Shown piece after piece: positions 47,118 to 56,603 of a stretch of 64,000 nt of DNA (the first letter of the stretch is position 1; every line of letters starts with the position of its first letter). Origin of the DNA: Clostridium simiarum. GTDB lineage: Bacteria > Bacillota > Clostridia > Clostridiales > Clostridiaceae. The stretch covers positions 80,614 to 144,613 of the forward strand of contig NZ_JAHLQL010000007.1 of assembly GCF_018919175.1 (NCBI RefSeq). The letters are read 5' to 3'. The translations under genes were made by a program, and so were the position numbers. A model generated the notes under the pieces. That model ran no database searches. It worked only from the letters and a program-made list of their open reading frames with translations, and had not been told where the DNA came from.

Positions 47118-48860
47118 ATGTTTCCTATTAAAAAGAAGTCTTTAATAGCTATATTAATATTTGGGATGTTGAATTTCCTTTTAAACTTATTCCCCCTTTC
47201 CCTTTATTTTTCAGTGGAGTTTATCTTTGGAAATATAGCTTCCCTACTAGCCTCTGTACTTTTCGGCCCTTGGGTTGGATTTTTTTCTTCGTTACTAGGT
47301 AACTCTATAACAATATTTTTATGGCATGACCCCTATGCAATGATTACTATGGCTCTAGAAGCACTTTTTGTTGGCTATGTTTTCAAGAAAAATTATGAAT
47401 ATACTACGGAGAGCATTCTTATTTATTGGTTTTTAATAGGATGTCCTTTTGGTTTTTTATACTATAGATATATATTAAATGGGGATTTAGTTTTAATCCA
47501 AATGGTGCTTCTTAAGCGATTACTAAATGAGTTAATGAACATTTCTATTGTAAATATTTTATTATTGGTAAATATAGATAAGGTTTTCAAAAAAGATTTT
47601 AAAAGAGATTTTGACTTTTTTCCTATAACTTATGTCATAAAGAACTTTTTTCTTGCTGTAACTCTAGCCTCATTATTAACTTTATCTCTAGTAGGAATTA
47701 AAAGCTTTTATAACCTATCCACTTTAAACATAAAAAACGACCTTAACAGTTATATACAAGACTTAGGCAATAAATTAAATATTTACTTTATAAAAAATCC
47801 TAATTCAGATAGTGTAAATCTTAAAAACTTTAAGTTTAATAACATAAAAAAACCAGATCATCTTATTTTCATTTTAGATAACGATAAAATAGTCTGGTCT
47901 TCTAAACATGATTTAATAGATGAAGATTTTTCTTTAGATAAAATAGAAGCTCTCTTTACTAATGCAAATTTAAAATCTAAAGTATCTAAAGCTTCTAATA
48001 ATATTTTTATAGAAAATGATTCTTTTATCTTTAATGATAAGGAATATATAGTATATGCTGCCACATCAGCTACAAACTTATTTTATTATTTAAATAAAGA
48101 AACCATATTATATTTTTTATCTATAATTGTCATATTTATAACTATGATATTTTTAAGTACACTTGTTTCCGAAAAAATAGCCACACCAATTAAAAGGCTT
48201 AGTGATGCAACCCCTCATTTATTACCAGAGGATAATAAGGAGTCTCCAATCACTTCAATAAAATCTAATATAAAAGAAATTGCCACATTAATTAATAGCT
48301 TTAACCAATCTACAGAAAAGTTAATTAAATCTTATAGGTCTTTGAAAGAATCTAATGGAAAATTAAATAAAATGGTGGTTAGAGATGCCCTTACAAATTT
48401 ATATAACAGACGATATTCTGGTAAGTTTTATAAAGATTTAGAAAAAAGCTTTTCAGAAAATTACAGTGTTTTAATGATGGATATCGATCATTTTAAGTCC
48501 ATTAACGATAATTTTGGTCACCAAATAGGTGATGAAGTGCTAATAGTTATTGCAAATATACTAAAAAACAATTCTGATGAAAATGCTAGTGCTATAAGAT
48601 ATGGTGGTGAAGAATTTCTTCTCTTGCTAAAGAACTCTAATAAATCTTCTGCTGAAAAAGTAGCAGAAGAAATTCGCCATATTGTTGAAACCTACCCTTG
48701 GGATACAATCCTTAAGGACTCAAATTTTCCAGTTACCATATCTATAGGAGTGGCCTATTCTCATTATAAAGGTGAGCATATAGATGACTTGATAAGTAGG
48801 GCTGACACCTGTCTTTATGAATCAAAACAAAGTGGCAGAAATAAGATTACAGTAGAGTAA
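47118..48860 (+). CDS. Membrane-bound GGDEF diguanylate cyclase
   Basis: A 580-residue protein. Five or six N-terminal hydrophobic segments resemble a 5TM sensor (GNIASLLASVLFGPWVGFFS, as in ECF-S-like 5TM modules), then an extracytoplasmic sensor (about 195-320), another transmembrane helix, a HAMP-like linker, and a GGDEF domain (about 410-580) with RDALTNLYNRR, MDIDHFKSINDNFGH and RYGGEEF. It makes c-di-GMP in response to an outside signal. Start is ATG 47118, six bases after AAGGTGG; a frame upstream lacks a ribosome site. Confidence 0.9.
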   Translation: MFPIKKKSLIAILIFGMLNFLLNLFPLSLYFSVEFIFGNIASLLASVLFGPWVGFFSSLLGNSITIFLWHDPYAMITMALEALFVGYVFKKNYEYTTESILIYWFLIGCPFGFLYYRYILNGDLVLIQMVLLKRLLNELMNISIVNILLLVNIDKVFKKDFKRDFDFFPITYVIKNFFLAVTLASLLTLSLVGIKSFYNLSTLNIKNDLNSYIQDLGNKLNIYFIKNPNSDSVNLKNFKFNNIKKPDHLIFILDNDKIVWSSKHDLIDEDFSLDKIEALFTNANLKSKVSKASNNIFIENDSFIFNDKEYIVYAATSATNLFYYLNKETILYFLSIIVIFITMIFLSTLVSEKIATPIKRLSDATPHLLPEDNKESPITSIKSNIKEIATLINSFNQSTEKLIKSYRSLKESNGKLNKMVVRDALTNLYNRRYSGKFYKDLEKSFSENYSVLMMDIDHFKSINDNFGHQIGDEVLIVIANILKNNSDENASAIRYGGEEFLLLLKNSNKSSAEKVAEEIRHIVETYPWDTILKDSNFPVTISIGVAYSHYKGEHIDDLISRADTCLYESKQSGRNKITVE

Positions 48861-48873
48861 AATAAAATAATTT

Positions 48874-48911
48874 TAAGTTTCCAGTAGAGTTTTAAACTCC
48901 ACCGGAAACTT
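48874..48911. terminator. Bidirectional terminator
   Basis: Inverted repeat AAGTTTCCAGTAGAGT / ACTCCACCGGAAACTT with one mismatch pair, between the GGDEF gene and the convergent DUF3343 gene. Confidence 0.75.
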
Positions 48912-48919
48912 AGAGATGT

Positions 48920-49186
48920 TTACCCATAAATATTTTTATACTTTTTTTCAATACTATAAAAGCCTAAAACTTTAATGTTATTTTTCTCTACTAATTCTTT
49001 TATAGCTTCTTCATCTTCTTTACTATATTCCATAGATATACCACAGCAGGTTGAAAGTTCCCTGGGTGTTGGTACTATAACATATTTTATTTTATTTGTT
49101 TTTAATACCCCTTCCAGAGCAAGTCCACTGCTATGAGAAGGAAATAAAACATAGTTTTTTATATTTCTATTTTCATAGTTGTCCAT
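48920..49186 (-). CDS. DUF3343 protein (putative Se/S carrier-like)
   Basis: An 88-residue DUF3343 protein (FPSHSSGLALEGVLKTNKIK, then TPRELSTCCGISM). Proteins of this family often sit beside double-cubane or selenium-related genes, and the CCG motif may bind a thiol-bound or persulfide group. It is the last gene, 14 bases after the double-cubane protein. Function remains unproven. Confidence 0.85.
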   Translation of the reverse strand: MDNYENRNIKNYVLFPSHSSGLALEGVLKTNKIKYVIVPTPRELSTCCGISMEYSKEDEEAIKELVEKNNIKVLGFYSIEKKYKNIYG

Positions 49187-49200
49187 TAAAACTCATCACC

Positions 49201-50460
49201 TTAAATCATTTCTAAGAAAGCCTCAACTCTAGTTTTTATTTGACCTGAGTCTTCTGTGGAGTAATCTGTTTCTATGCTTATCATAGGAACTCCTGCTTCC
49301 TTTAATGCCTTTTCTACTCTGTTAGCTTCTACAGAATATGTATGGCAGAATGAAAGATTTGAATAGATAACTCCGTCTATGTTATATTCTTTTACATATC
49401 TTAATATATCCTCTATTCTTCCCTCATTTGGTGTGAAGCAAGCACAGTTTATGTTTAAATATCTATCTGCTAAATTCTTTATTAATTCTTCTATAGTTTC
49501 TCCTTCAGCCTTTACTTCATTTTCAAAATATCTAGTGCCTGTACAAGTTTCTTCTACAACAACTTCTGCTGGAAGACTTTCTATTATGCTATGAAGTTTC
49601 CAGTTAGGAATAGCCATAGGTGTTCCTGTTATCATAATTCTTTTCTTTCCTTCAGGCTTTTGAGTCTTTACTCTTTCTTCTAATTCATCGCATAATTCAT
49701 TTACTTGAGTTGTAAATCTTACTGGATCATCATTAAAAGCAATTTGTGATATTAAAAGAGAATCTAACCCAGTTATTGGAGAAGGTGTTACCTTTCTTAA
49801 ATCATAAAGTCTTTTAAGTGCTCTTCTCTTTTGGTTACAGACTTCTATAGCATCCTTTAAATTTTCTACAGTAATCTTATTTCCTGTAAGTTTTTCTACT
49901 TCATCTATAAATAACTTTATTTCATCCATCCACATATTATAATCTTTAGTTCTCTTCATTTGTGGAAGGTCCATTACATGTACAGGTACATAATCATTTA
50001 GTATTTCCCACGCCTTCTTTTTACCATCACAAGTAGTTTCACCAACTACCATATCACAGGATTGGAAGTAAGGGCATGTCCCACTTACCTTAGCACCAAC
50101 AAAAGCTTTTATAAGAGGACAAAGATTTCTTGGCACATGTTTTTCTCCATCTTCAATCCAGAACTGTGAACCAGCACAAAGCCCTACAGATAAAGCATTT
50201 GCTGCTAATATAACCTCATCTGGTACAAAAACACAGAAGGTTCCAAGAACTTTTCCACCTTGTTTTTTATGATCTTCAAGTTCTTTTATCCTAAGACCGT
50301 GAACCTCTGAGAAAACAAAATTAAAATAATTCATTCCCTCTGGTCTGTTTTTTTGAGTTAAGTAAACACTACCAAACATTTCAGGTAAAGCTGCACAAAG
50401 TTGATCATGTTTCTCTAAATCCATATCTAAGTTTTTCCACATTTCTCTATAGTCTGCCAT
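49201..50460 (-). CDS. Double-cubane cluster protein (2-hydroxyacyl-CoA dehydratase D-like, YjiM type)
   Basis: A 419-residue protein of the HgdB/FldC superfamily. Cys-rich motifs are GTCPYFQSCDMVVGETTCDG (about residues 125-144), PRNLCPLIKAFVGAK and NLSFCHTYSVEAN, which hold the double-cubane [8Fe-9S] cluster in characterised members. With an adjacent activase and DUF3343 it matches the DCCP/DCCP-R pair, an ATP-driven low-potential reductase of unclear natural substrate, rather than a true amino-acid fermentation dehydratase, as no acyl-CoA transferase gene is near. Confidence 0.88.
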   Translation of the reverse strand: MADYREMWKNLDMDLEKHDQLCAALPEMFGSVYLTQKNRPEGMNYFNFVFSEVHGLRIKELEDHKKQGGKVLGTFCVFVPDEVILAANALSVGLCAGSQFWIEDGEKHVPRNLCPLIKAFVGAKVSGTCPYFQSCDMVVGETTCDGKKKAWEILNDYVPVHVMDLPQMKRTKDYNMWMDEIKLFIDEVEKLTGNKITVENLKDAIEVCNQKRRALKRLYDLRKVTPSPITGLDSLLISQIAFNDDPVRFTTQVNELCDELEERVKTQKPEGKKRIMITGTPMAIPNWKLHSIIESLPAEVVVEETCTGTRYFENEVKAEGETIEELIKNLADRYLNINCACFTPNEGRIEDILRYVKEYNIDGVIYSNLSFCHTYSVEANRVEKALKEAGVPMISIETDYSTEDSGQIKTRVEAFLEMI

Positions 50461-50644
50461 AATGAATCCTCCTTAAATATTAAAAATCATTAAATATATA
50501 TTAAAGTTATTTAATGCTAGTTTTCTTTGTTAAAGCACCTTTTTAAAAATATAAGGCTCCTTGAAATTCTATTTTTCTAGATTACTAATATAGCTTCAAA
50601 AGAATTAATTTTTAATATTAATAGTAAGCCCTAAGTTTTAAATA

Positions 50645-51418
50645 TTACTTTAACTTATCGCTAGTTTCTTTTGCCATAATAGCAGCGCCTATAGCTCCTG
50701 CATATCTTCCTTTAGGATTAGTCTCTAAAGTCTTTCCTAGCTTTTTTCCTAAGCTATTTATTAAATAGCTATTCTCACAAAGACCTCCACTTAGAAAATA
50801 ATTCTCTGCTCTACCATGCCTTTGACATAGGGAATTTACCCTACCAGAAATAGATTCAATCACTGCAAAAGCAATATTCTCTCTTTTTTCACCACTACCT
50901 ATAAGGCTTATAACCTCTGACTCTGCGAAAACCGTACACATAGAGCTAATAGTTACTCCAGATCCCTTCTTAGAGAGTTCACTCATTTCCATAATATCAA
51001 GACCTAAGGTGTTAGCCATCATCTCTAAAAATCGACCTGTTCCAGCTGCGCATTTATCATTCATGGTAAAGCTTGTAACCTTTCCATTCTCTATGGTTAT
51101 TATCTTGGTATCTTGTCCACCGATATCAATTACAGTGCAGTCCTTATTTACTAAATAGTTAGCACCCTTTCCATGGCAGGTTATTTCTGTTACGGTTTTA
51201 TCTGCATAAGGTACAGAAATTCGCCCGTAGCCTGTAGCCACTATATATGAATTTTCCAGGTAATTCTTCTTTTCTAGATATTCTTTTATATCCCTTGCTG
51301 TTTTCACACTGCTCCATCCTGTTGGAAGCATAAAATTTTCTATTAAAGCTTCATCACAAAATACAGCTACCTTAGAAGCTGTTGAGCCTATATCTATGCC
51401 CACATAATACATCTTCAT
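50645..51418 (-). CDS. Acyl-CoA dehydratase activase-like ATPase (YjiL type)
   Basis: A 257-residue ASKHA-fold ATPase. GIDIGSTASKVAVF is phosphate-1, DIGGQDTKII phosphate-2, and NDKCAAGTGRFLEMM carries the first cluster ligand. A second Cys in SSMCTVFAESE completes the site of the bridging [4Fe-4S] cluster of the dimer. It injects electrons into the double-cubane partner using ATP. It lies 185 bases upstream of the partner in the same direction. Confidence 0.92.
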   Translation of the reverse strand: MKMYYVGIDIGSTASKVAVFCDEALIENFMLPTGWSSVKTARDIKEYLEKKNYLENSYIVATGYGRISVPYADKTVTEITCHGKGANYLVNKDCTVIDIGGQDTKIITIENGKVTSFTMNDKCAAGTGRFLEMMANTLGLDIMEMSELSKKGSGVTISSMCTVFAESEVISLIGSGEKRENIAFAVIESISGRVNSLCQRHGRAENYFLSGGLCENSYLINSLGKKLGKTLETNPKGRYAGAIGAAIMAKETSDKLK

Positions 51419-51499
51419 CTTTCCTTTGTAATAAATTTATAATCTTAACTACTGATTTTTCTCTTAATTTCAAACATTTCATAATTTCAATATTCGTAA

Positions 51500-51811
51500 A
51501 TTCATCTTCATATTATCCTGGAAGAGTAAGCGATTACTATCAAGCCATAGGCTTGGGTACTTGATTTAGAAACTCCTCTTCATCTCTTCAGATGAGTATT
51601 CGAAGAATAAACGAATACCGTCAATCCAATAGGCTTAGGTACCTGCTTAACCCATTTACACAAGATCATAGATCTTGGTTCTCTGATTAAGAAACTCTTT
51701 CTCTTTTTATCGAAGGAGTACTCGAAGAGTAAGCCATTCTCACAAGATTTTAAATCTTGGTTCTCTGCTTAAGCGACTATCACCAAATCGTAGATTTGGG
51801 GTATCTGGTTA
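51500..51811 (+). repeat. Interspersed repeat family 1 (cluster B)
   Basis: At least four hairpin units in the same orientation: TCAAGCC/GGCTTGG, TCAATCC/AGGCTTAG-type (decayed), ACAAGATC/GATCTTGG and ACCAAATC/GATTTGGG, each following AAGCGACT or similar and ending in CTGCTTAA. Two longer stems of the GAAACTC...GAGT kind (CTCTTC/AGATGAGT and AACTCTTTCT...AAGGAGT) are present. Confidence 0.85.
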
Positions 51812-52059
51812 CAGTCTTAACAAACTATTACAAAAATACTGTCTCTCCGACAATTTCATTATACTTTATACACTTTTTTTCTTCTAATCGAAAAAACCTA
51901 TAATGAAAACCTTTTCTATAGATAATAACTATAGCGAGGCTTTGATATAGCTAGGTTTTGAATAGGTTAATTTAAAAATGTAAAAACTTTAATGGAAAAC
52001 TTATAAATATATGGCATAAATTTTAGAATATTCATTATTTTCCACGCAAAATATAACGA

Positions 52060-52308
52060 GTATTTTATTGATTATTGTCCTAATAAGTTATATATTTATA
52101 TCTAAGGGGTTATATTATAACCTACTTTATTTAAAAGGGAGGTGTACGGTTGCAGAATATCTAATAAAATCTATAAAAATATATTTAATAATATATGTGT
52201 ACCATGCGTTGTATGGGAATTTAAGCCCTCGGACTATCTTATTAATCCAAATCCTAAGTATATAAATGGCAAGATAGGGTAGGTTGAACAGGGAATTAAA
52301 CAAACTTT
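52060..52308 (+). promoter_or_regulatory. Unassigned leader of the folT gene
   Basis: Contains GGTTATATTATAACC (a perfect inverted repeat near 52107-52122), a strong ribosome-like GGGAGG at 52138, and a stem CTATCTT/AAGATAG (52234-52276). The THF riboswitch consensus is not seen. Possible promoter TTGATT...TATAT at 52068-52096. It may be a structured control region or just a long 5' UTR. Confidence 0.35.
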
Positions 52309-52857
52309 ATGGATATTTATAAAGTTCTGGCAACGGTAATTAAAATGTCTAAAATGAGCGTATCACGTCGAATTGTCACTATGGCCTTATTTATAGCCAT
52401 CACTTTCGTATTATCAAGATTTTTGTCTATCCAATTTTTACCTACAATTAAAATTAGTTTTGCATTTTTGCCTATAGCTTTAAGCGCCATGCTTTTTGGC
52501 CCTGTATACGGAGGGCTAGTAGGTGCTATTGAAGATCTTATAGGTGCATTTTTAGTGCCTAAAGGACCATTTTTTCCAGGCTTTACTTTAAGTGCTTTTT
52601 TGGTAGGACTTATTTATGGATTAATACTTTATAAAAAGCCCAAAACCATAACAAGGTTCATAATTTCATCCTTACTTATAAGTGTTATAGTAAATATATT
52701 CTTAAACACTGTTTGGTTAGCGGTACTATTTAATAAAGCTTTTATTCTAATAACTCAACCTAGAATAATAAAAGCTTTAATAATGTTACCCATTGAAATA
52801 ATAACCTTATCCCTTGTATGGAAATACATAGGGTCTCAGTTAGAAAATAAGGTGTAA
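52309..52857 (+). CDS. folT: Folate-type ECF transporter S component (FolT)
   Basis: A 182-residue membrane protein with six hydrophobic segments. The pattern VLSRFLSIQ, IGFAFLPIALSAMLFGPVYG and KGPFFPGFTLSAFLVGLIYG matches FolT. It binds folate and uses a shared EcfAA'T module encoded elsewhere. The N-terminal start is uncertain, as no good ribosome site precedes the ATG at 52309; the Met at residue 12 or 15 is possible. Its leader of about 240 bases is unexplained. Confidence 0.85.
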   Translation: MDIYKVLATVIKMSKMSVSRRIVTMALFIAITFVLSRFLSIQFLPTIKISFAFLPIALSAMLFGPVYGGLVGAIEDLIGAFLVPKGPFFPGFTLSAFLVGLIYGLILYKKPKTITRFIISSLLISVIVNIFLNTVWLAVLFNKAFILITQPRIIKALIMLPIEIITLSLVWKYIGSQLENKV

Positions 52858-52898
52858 AAATTGTAGAGCAATTTTTATAAATAATAGATATGAAAAAA

Positions 52899-52931
52899 GC
52901 TGTATCAAAAATTTTGATACAGCAATTTTTA
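52899..52931 (+). terminator. Terminator of folT
   Basis: Stem GCTGTATCAAAA/TTTTGATACAGC followed by AATTTTTATT, 40 bases after the stop. Confidence 0.85.
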
Positions 52932-52962
52932 TTATGATCATCCGTTGTGATGGTATTTTAAA

Positions 52963-53364
52963 GGAAACTCATCTTCATAACTTCAGATGGTACTCGAAGA
53001 GTAAGCGACTACCATCAAACCATAGGTTTGGGTATCTGCTTAACCGACTATCACCAAATCATAGATTTGGGATACCTGCTTAGGAAACTCATCTTCATGA
53101 CTTCAGATGAGTACTCGAAGAGTAAGCGACTACCATCAAGCCATAGGCTTTTGGTATCTGCTTAACCGACTCACACAAGATCATAGATCTTGGTTCTCTG
53201 CTTAGGAAACTCATCTTCATAGCTTCATATGAGTACTCGAAGAGTAAGCGACTACCATCAAACCATAGGTTTGGGTATCTGCTTAACCGATTATCACCAA
53301 ATCGTAGATTTGGGATACCTGCTTAAATCCTTACACAACATTAGGGATTTTGGTTTCCTGCTTC
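52963..53364 (+). repeat. Interspersed repeat family 1 (cluster C)
   Basis: Three successive copies of the long unit GGAAACTCATCTTCAT... with AGATGAGTACTCGAAGAGTA, each followed by small hairpin units with different stems: CAAACC/GGTTTG, CCAAATC/GATTTGG, CAAGCC/GGCTTT, ACAAGATC/GATCTTGG. The last, decayed unit forms the 3' end of the MATE gene. Confidence 0.9.
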
Positions 53365-54695
53365 ATACTTAAATTTTTCTTTAACTTTGAAAAAAATATC
53401 AAGGTTATCCCTAAGGATAAAACTTCTGCAAAGGGTACTGTAAGCCATACTCCACTTACCCCTAGCATATTAGGTAAAATAAATAAGCCTAGCAGTATAA
53501 ATACAACACCTCTGCCTAGGGATACAACTGTAGCAAGCATAGAATATTCAATGGCTTGAAAGTAGCTTCCCATAACTATATTCACTCCCATAATAATAAA
53601 GGCTATGAAGTAAAGTTGTATTCCCTTTGAAGTAATCTCCATAAGTTCTAGACTATCTTTATTAAAAAGTGAAACTATTTGTCTTGGGAAAAGCATCCCC
53701 ACTAAAAAAAACATTACTCCGAAAGCAAAAGCAAAAGTGACTCCAAGCTTTAACACCTTATTAACTCTTTTCATTTCTCTCGCTCCATAGTTTACGCTTA
53801 TTATAGGTTGGCTAGCCTGACAAATCCCAGTAAAAATAGCTCCACACATTAGGGATATATTTGCTATTATGCTGTATGCAGATATTCCTATGGTACCAGT
53901 TATCTTATCTAATACCATATTAAAAGCAAATATAACTACACCAGAAGAAATTTCTATTATAAAACTGGGTACTCCGTTTTTTAATATTCTTTTTAATGTA
54001 CTTCCTTGAACTTTTGTCTTTACAAATCTCAAACTTCCTTTTCCTCTTATAAAATGAAAATATACTAATATAAATAAACCTATAAGAGATGCAGTAATAG
54101 TTGCAATAGCCGCCCCTCTCATTCCTAGATGAAATACCATTACAAATAACCAATCTAAAATTATATTAATAATTGTTCCAATAACAGTAGCCCACATAGC
54201 AAGTTTTGGTGCTTTATCATTTCTTATAAATACTGAAAGAGCATTTGAAATTAAAAATGAAAAGCTAAACATCATGATTACACTTAAATAATCCTTAACT
54301 AGCTTAAAGTTACTTTCTGTAGCACCTAAAAATATGCATAGCTCGTCTATAAAAACACTTCCTAAAACAGCTGTTAATGTTCCAAATACTATTGCCACTA
54401 TCATAGATTGAGTAAATATTTTGTTTACCATATCCAGCCTTTTTTGTCCCATACTTATTGCCATGGCAGTAGCTCCACCTACTCCTGCTAGTAAACCTAG
54501 CGCAAATATTACATTATAAACAGGTAATGCAATATTAAGAGCCGCCAGCCCATCGCTTCCTACTCCTCTTCCTATAAATATAGTGTCAAATAAAATATAC
54601 ATAGATGCCACAGCAGTGGCTGCAATACTTGGACCTAAATATCTCAAAAAAAGCCTGAATACATCATCTTTTAAAAAATCTACTTTATGCTTCAT
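53331..54695 (-). CDS. MATE family efflux transporter
   Basis: A 454-residue membrane protein with twelve hydrophobic segments in two MATE repeats (FRLFLRYLGPSIAATAVASM at the start; GVPSFIIEISSGVV in the second half). It exports cationic drugs with Na+ or H+. It is downstream of a MerR regulator in the same direction and probably controlled by it. The last ten residues are encoded by repeat family 1 sequence. RBS GGGGAGGA. Confidence 0.93.
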   Translation of the reverse strand: MKHKVDFLKDDVFRLFLRYLGPSIAATAVASMYILFDTIFIGRGVGSDGLAALNIALPVYNVIFALGLLAGVGGATAMAISMGQKRLDMVNKIFTQSMIVAIVFGTLTAVLGSVFIDELCIFLGATESNFKLVKDYLSVIMMFSFSFLISNALSVFIRNDKAPKLAMWATVIGTIINIILDWLFVMVFHLGMRGAAIATITASLIGLFILVYFHFIRGKGSLRFVKTKVQGSTLKRILKNGVPSFIIEISSGVVIFAFNMVLDKITGTIGISAYSIIANISLMCGAIFTGICQASQPIISVNYGAREMKRVNKVLKLGVTFAFAFGVMFFLVGMLFPRQIVSLFNKDSLELMEITSKGIQLYFIAFIIMGVNIVMGSYFQAIEYSMLATVVSLGRGVVFILLGLFILPNMLGVSGVWLTVPFAEVLSLGITLIFFSKLKKNLSMKQETKIPNVV

Positions 54696-54794
54696 ATCCT
54701 GTCCTCCCCTTATGCTAATTCATAATATTGTAAAGTTTTTAAATGCCACAAGATGTATTCTAAAGGTTATAGTAACTATAATGTCAAGATATTT

Positions 54795-55610
54795 TTACTT
54801 AATAGGAATCTGAATCTCATTTATATACTCCTGCTTAAACTCTGAAAAGGCTGAATCTGTAATAATTAGAAAAATACCATCTCCAACTATTTCTAGATTA
54901 TTTTCCTCAATCCAGCATAACAATTTTTTATAATGAATCTCCCCTATTTCACAGTCTCCTTTAAAGGCAATGGTAGCATATTTCCCTCCTGATAAAGTTT
55001 TAAGATTTTTGTCTAAATCCTCTTCTTCAAATATGAGGGCTACACTTTTATAATAATTATATTTTTTGTTTTTTAATTGATTTCTATCTATTATACAAGA
55101 TATAATCCCATTAAAAAGACATAAATCATCCTTTACTAGGGCAGTCAACTCCTTTAGTCCATATTCAAAATGGATTACGCTATCTCCCTCTTCAAGGTCA
55201 AGGTAAACTATTTTCCTAGAAGGAAGTGTCTTTATGGTACATTTATCAAATATATCCTCCCTCATATATTCTTCCATAAACCTTACCTTATCCTCTATGC
55301 TCTTACATCGCCTGTTTAAAATATCTATCTCTTTTTTTATCATAATCTCCTTATGCTTTAATACATCTATCATGGAGTTTAAATTTCTTTCCTTAAAATA
55401 CTTTTGAATATCCTTTAAGGGTACCCCAAGCTTTTTTAAAAATAATATAGAATCTAACTGTGCAAACTGCTCTATGCCATAGTAACGATAATTATTAACT
55501 TCATCTATATAATCCGGCTTAAATAGTCCTATTTGATCATAGTACCTAAGAGTCTGAGCTGAAATATTATGTAACTTCGCCATCTCTCCTATTAAAATTT
55601 TTGCTTTCAC
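54795..55610 (-). CDS. MerR family regulator with effector-binding domain (BltR/BmrR type)
   Basis: A 271-residue regulator. N-terminal MerR helix-turn-helix (IGEMAKLHNISAQTLRYYDQIGLF), a dimerising coiled coil (about residues 75-120), and a C-terminal GyrI-like domain for binding lipophilic cations (CTIKTLPSRKIVYLDLEEGD; FKGDCEIGEIHYKKLLCW). The start is GTG 55610, preceded by GAGGTG. It lies 100 bases upstream of the MATE gene, a typical drug-sensing pair. Confidence 0.92.
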   Translation of the reverse strand: MKAKILIGEMAKLHNISAQTLRYYDQIGLFKPDYIDEVNNYRYYGIEQFAQLDSILFLKKLGVPLKDIQKYFKERNLNSMIDVLKHKEIMIKKEIDILNRRCKSIEDKVRFMEEYMREDIFDKCTIKTLPSRKIVYLDLEEGDSVIHFEYGLKELTALVKDDLCLFNGIISCIIDRNQLKNKKYNYYKSVALIFEEEDLDKNLKTLSGGKYATIAFKGDCEIGEIHYKKLLCWIEENNLEIVGDGIFLIITDSAFSEFKQEYINEIQIPIK

Positions 55611-55810
55611 TAAATCACCTCAAATAACATTTTACATTTTGCTCTTTCAACCTTCTATAACAATTTTTTAAAATAAGGTATTGATGATTAAGTACCAAAT
55701 CCTCAATAAAGATAATTTATGTTATAAAAAAAGATATCCTTCATAACTCAAAGCTTGAACCCCTTACATAAAAAGTTCTTCAAGAGTCATCAAAGATACC
55801 TAATGTTTAT

Positions 55811-56368
55811 TTATACCTCTTTATATCTAAAGCAACTAGTTAAATGATCATTAATAATACCTACAGCCTGTAGATATGCATAAATTATTGTAGAACCTAA
55901 GAATTTAAATCCTCTGGCTTTTAAGTCCTTACTTATCTTATCAGAAAGTTCTGTTTTAGCAGGAGCCTGTGATATATCCTCCCATGCATTAACAATAGTT
56001 TTGTTTTCTACAAAACTCCATATGTAATTATCGAAACTACCGAATTCCTCCTGCACTTTTATAAACTGCTTAGCATTATTAATTGAAGACTCTATCTTTC
56101 TCTTATTTCTTATTATACCAGAGTTTTGTAGCAGTTCATTAACCTTATTATCATCATATTCAGCTACCTTTATATGATCAAAATCATCATAAGCTTTTCT
56201 GTAACCTTCTCTCTTTCTAAGCACAGTAATCCAGCTTAAACCTGCCTGAGCCGATTCTAATATTAAAAACTCAAAATGCTTTTTATCATCATGTACAGGA
56301 GCGCCCCATTCTTCATCATGATATCTAACATAAAGTTCATCCTCACCACACCATGGACATCTGTTCAT
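55811..56368 (-). CDS. tag: DNA-3-methyladenine glycosylase I
   Basis: A 185-residue base-excision enzyme. The zinc-binding N terminus is MNRCPWCG, followed by YHDEEWGAPVHDDKKHFEFL and ESAQAGLSWITVLRKREGYR, all strict Tag signatures. C-terminal His and Cys residues (HLTSCFRY) complete the zinc site. Full length. RBS GGAGGG. Confidence 0.95.
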   Translation of the reverse strand: MNRCPWCGEDELYVRYHDEEWGAPVHDDKKHFEFLILESAQAGLSWITVLRKREGYRKAYDDFDHIKVAEYDDNKVNELLQNSGIIRNKRKIESSINNAKQFIKVQEEFGSFDNYIWSFVENKTIVNAWEDISQAPAKTELSDKISKDLKARGFKFLGSTIIYAYLQAVGIINDHLTSCFRYKEV

Positions 56369-56522
56369 CAAAATCCCTCCACCTTACCTTTAAATTTAGA
56401 ATTAATAAATGATAATTATATAGTAACAATATTTTACCATATATCATTGGATTTTATATGATTTGTAATAAAAAACTTTTCCTATTAGGTAGAAGATAAG
56501 CCTATTAGCAGTTAACTAAAAT

Positions 56523-56558
56523 AATAGATGGAGGTTACTCTAAAGTCCCCCATCTATT
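56523..56558. terminator. Hairpin downstream of the coiled-coil protein gene
   Basis: Perfect stem AATAGATGG/CCATCTATT, between tag and the coiled-coil gene, positioned to end the latter on the minus strand. Confidence 0.65.
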
Positions 56559-56603
56559 GCTTATTTGCATGATTCATTTACTTATTCTAATAATTATTTT
56601 GAT

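Noticed and set aside
52068..52265. Plus-strand open frame in the folT leader
   Set aside because: Low-complexity hydrophobic frame without ribosome site; structure in the RNA is a better explanation.
53350..53559. Plus-strand open frame at the end of the MATE gene
   Set aside because: Antisense to the MATE transporter and arising from repeat sequence.
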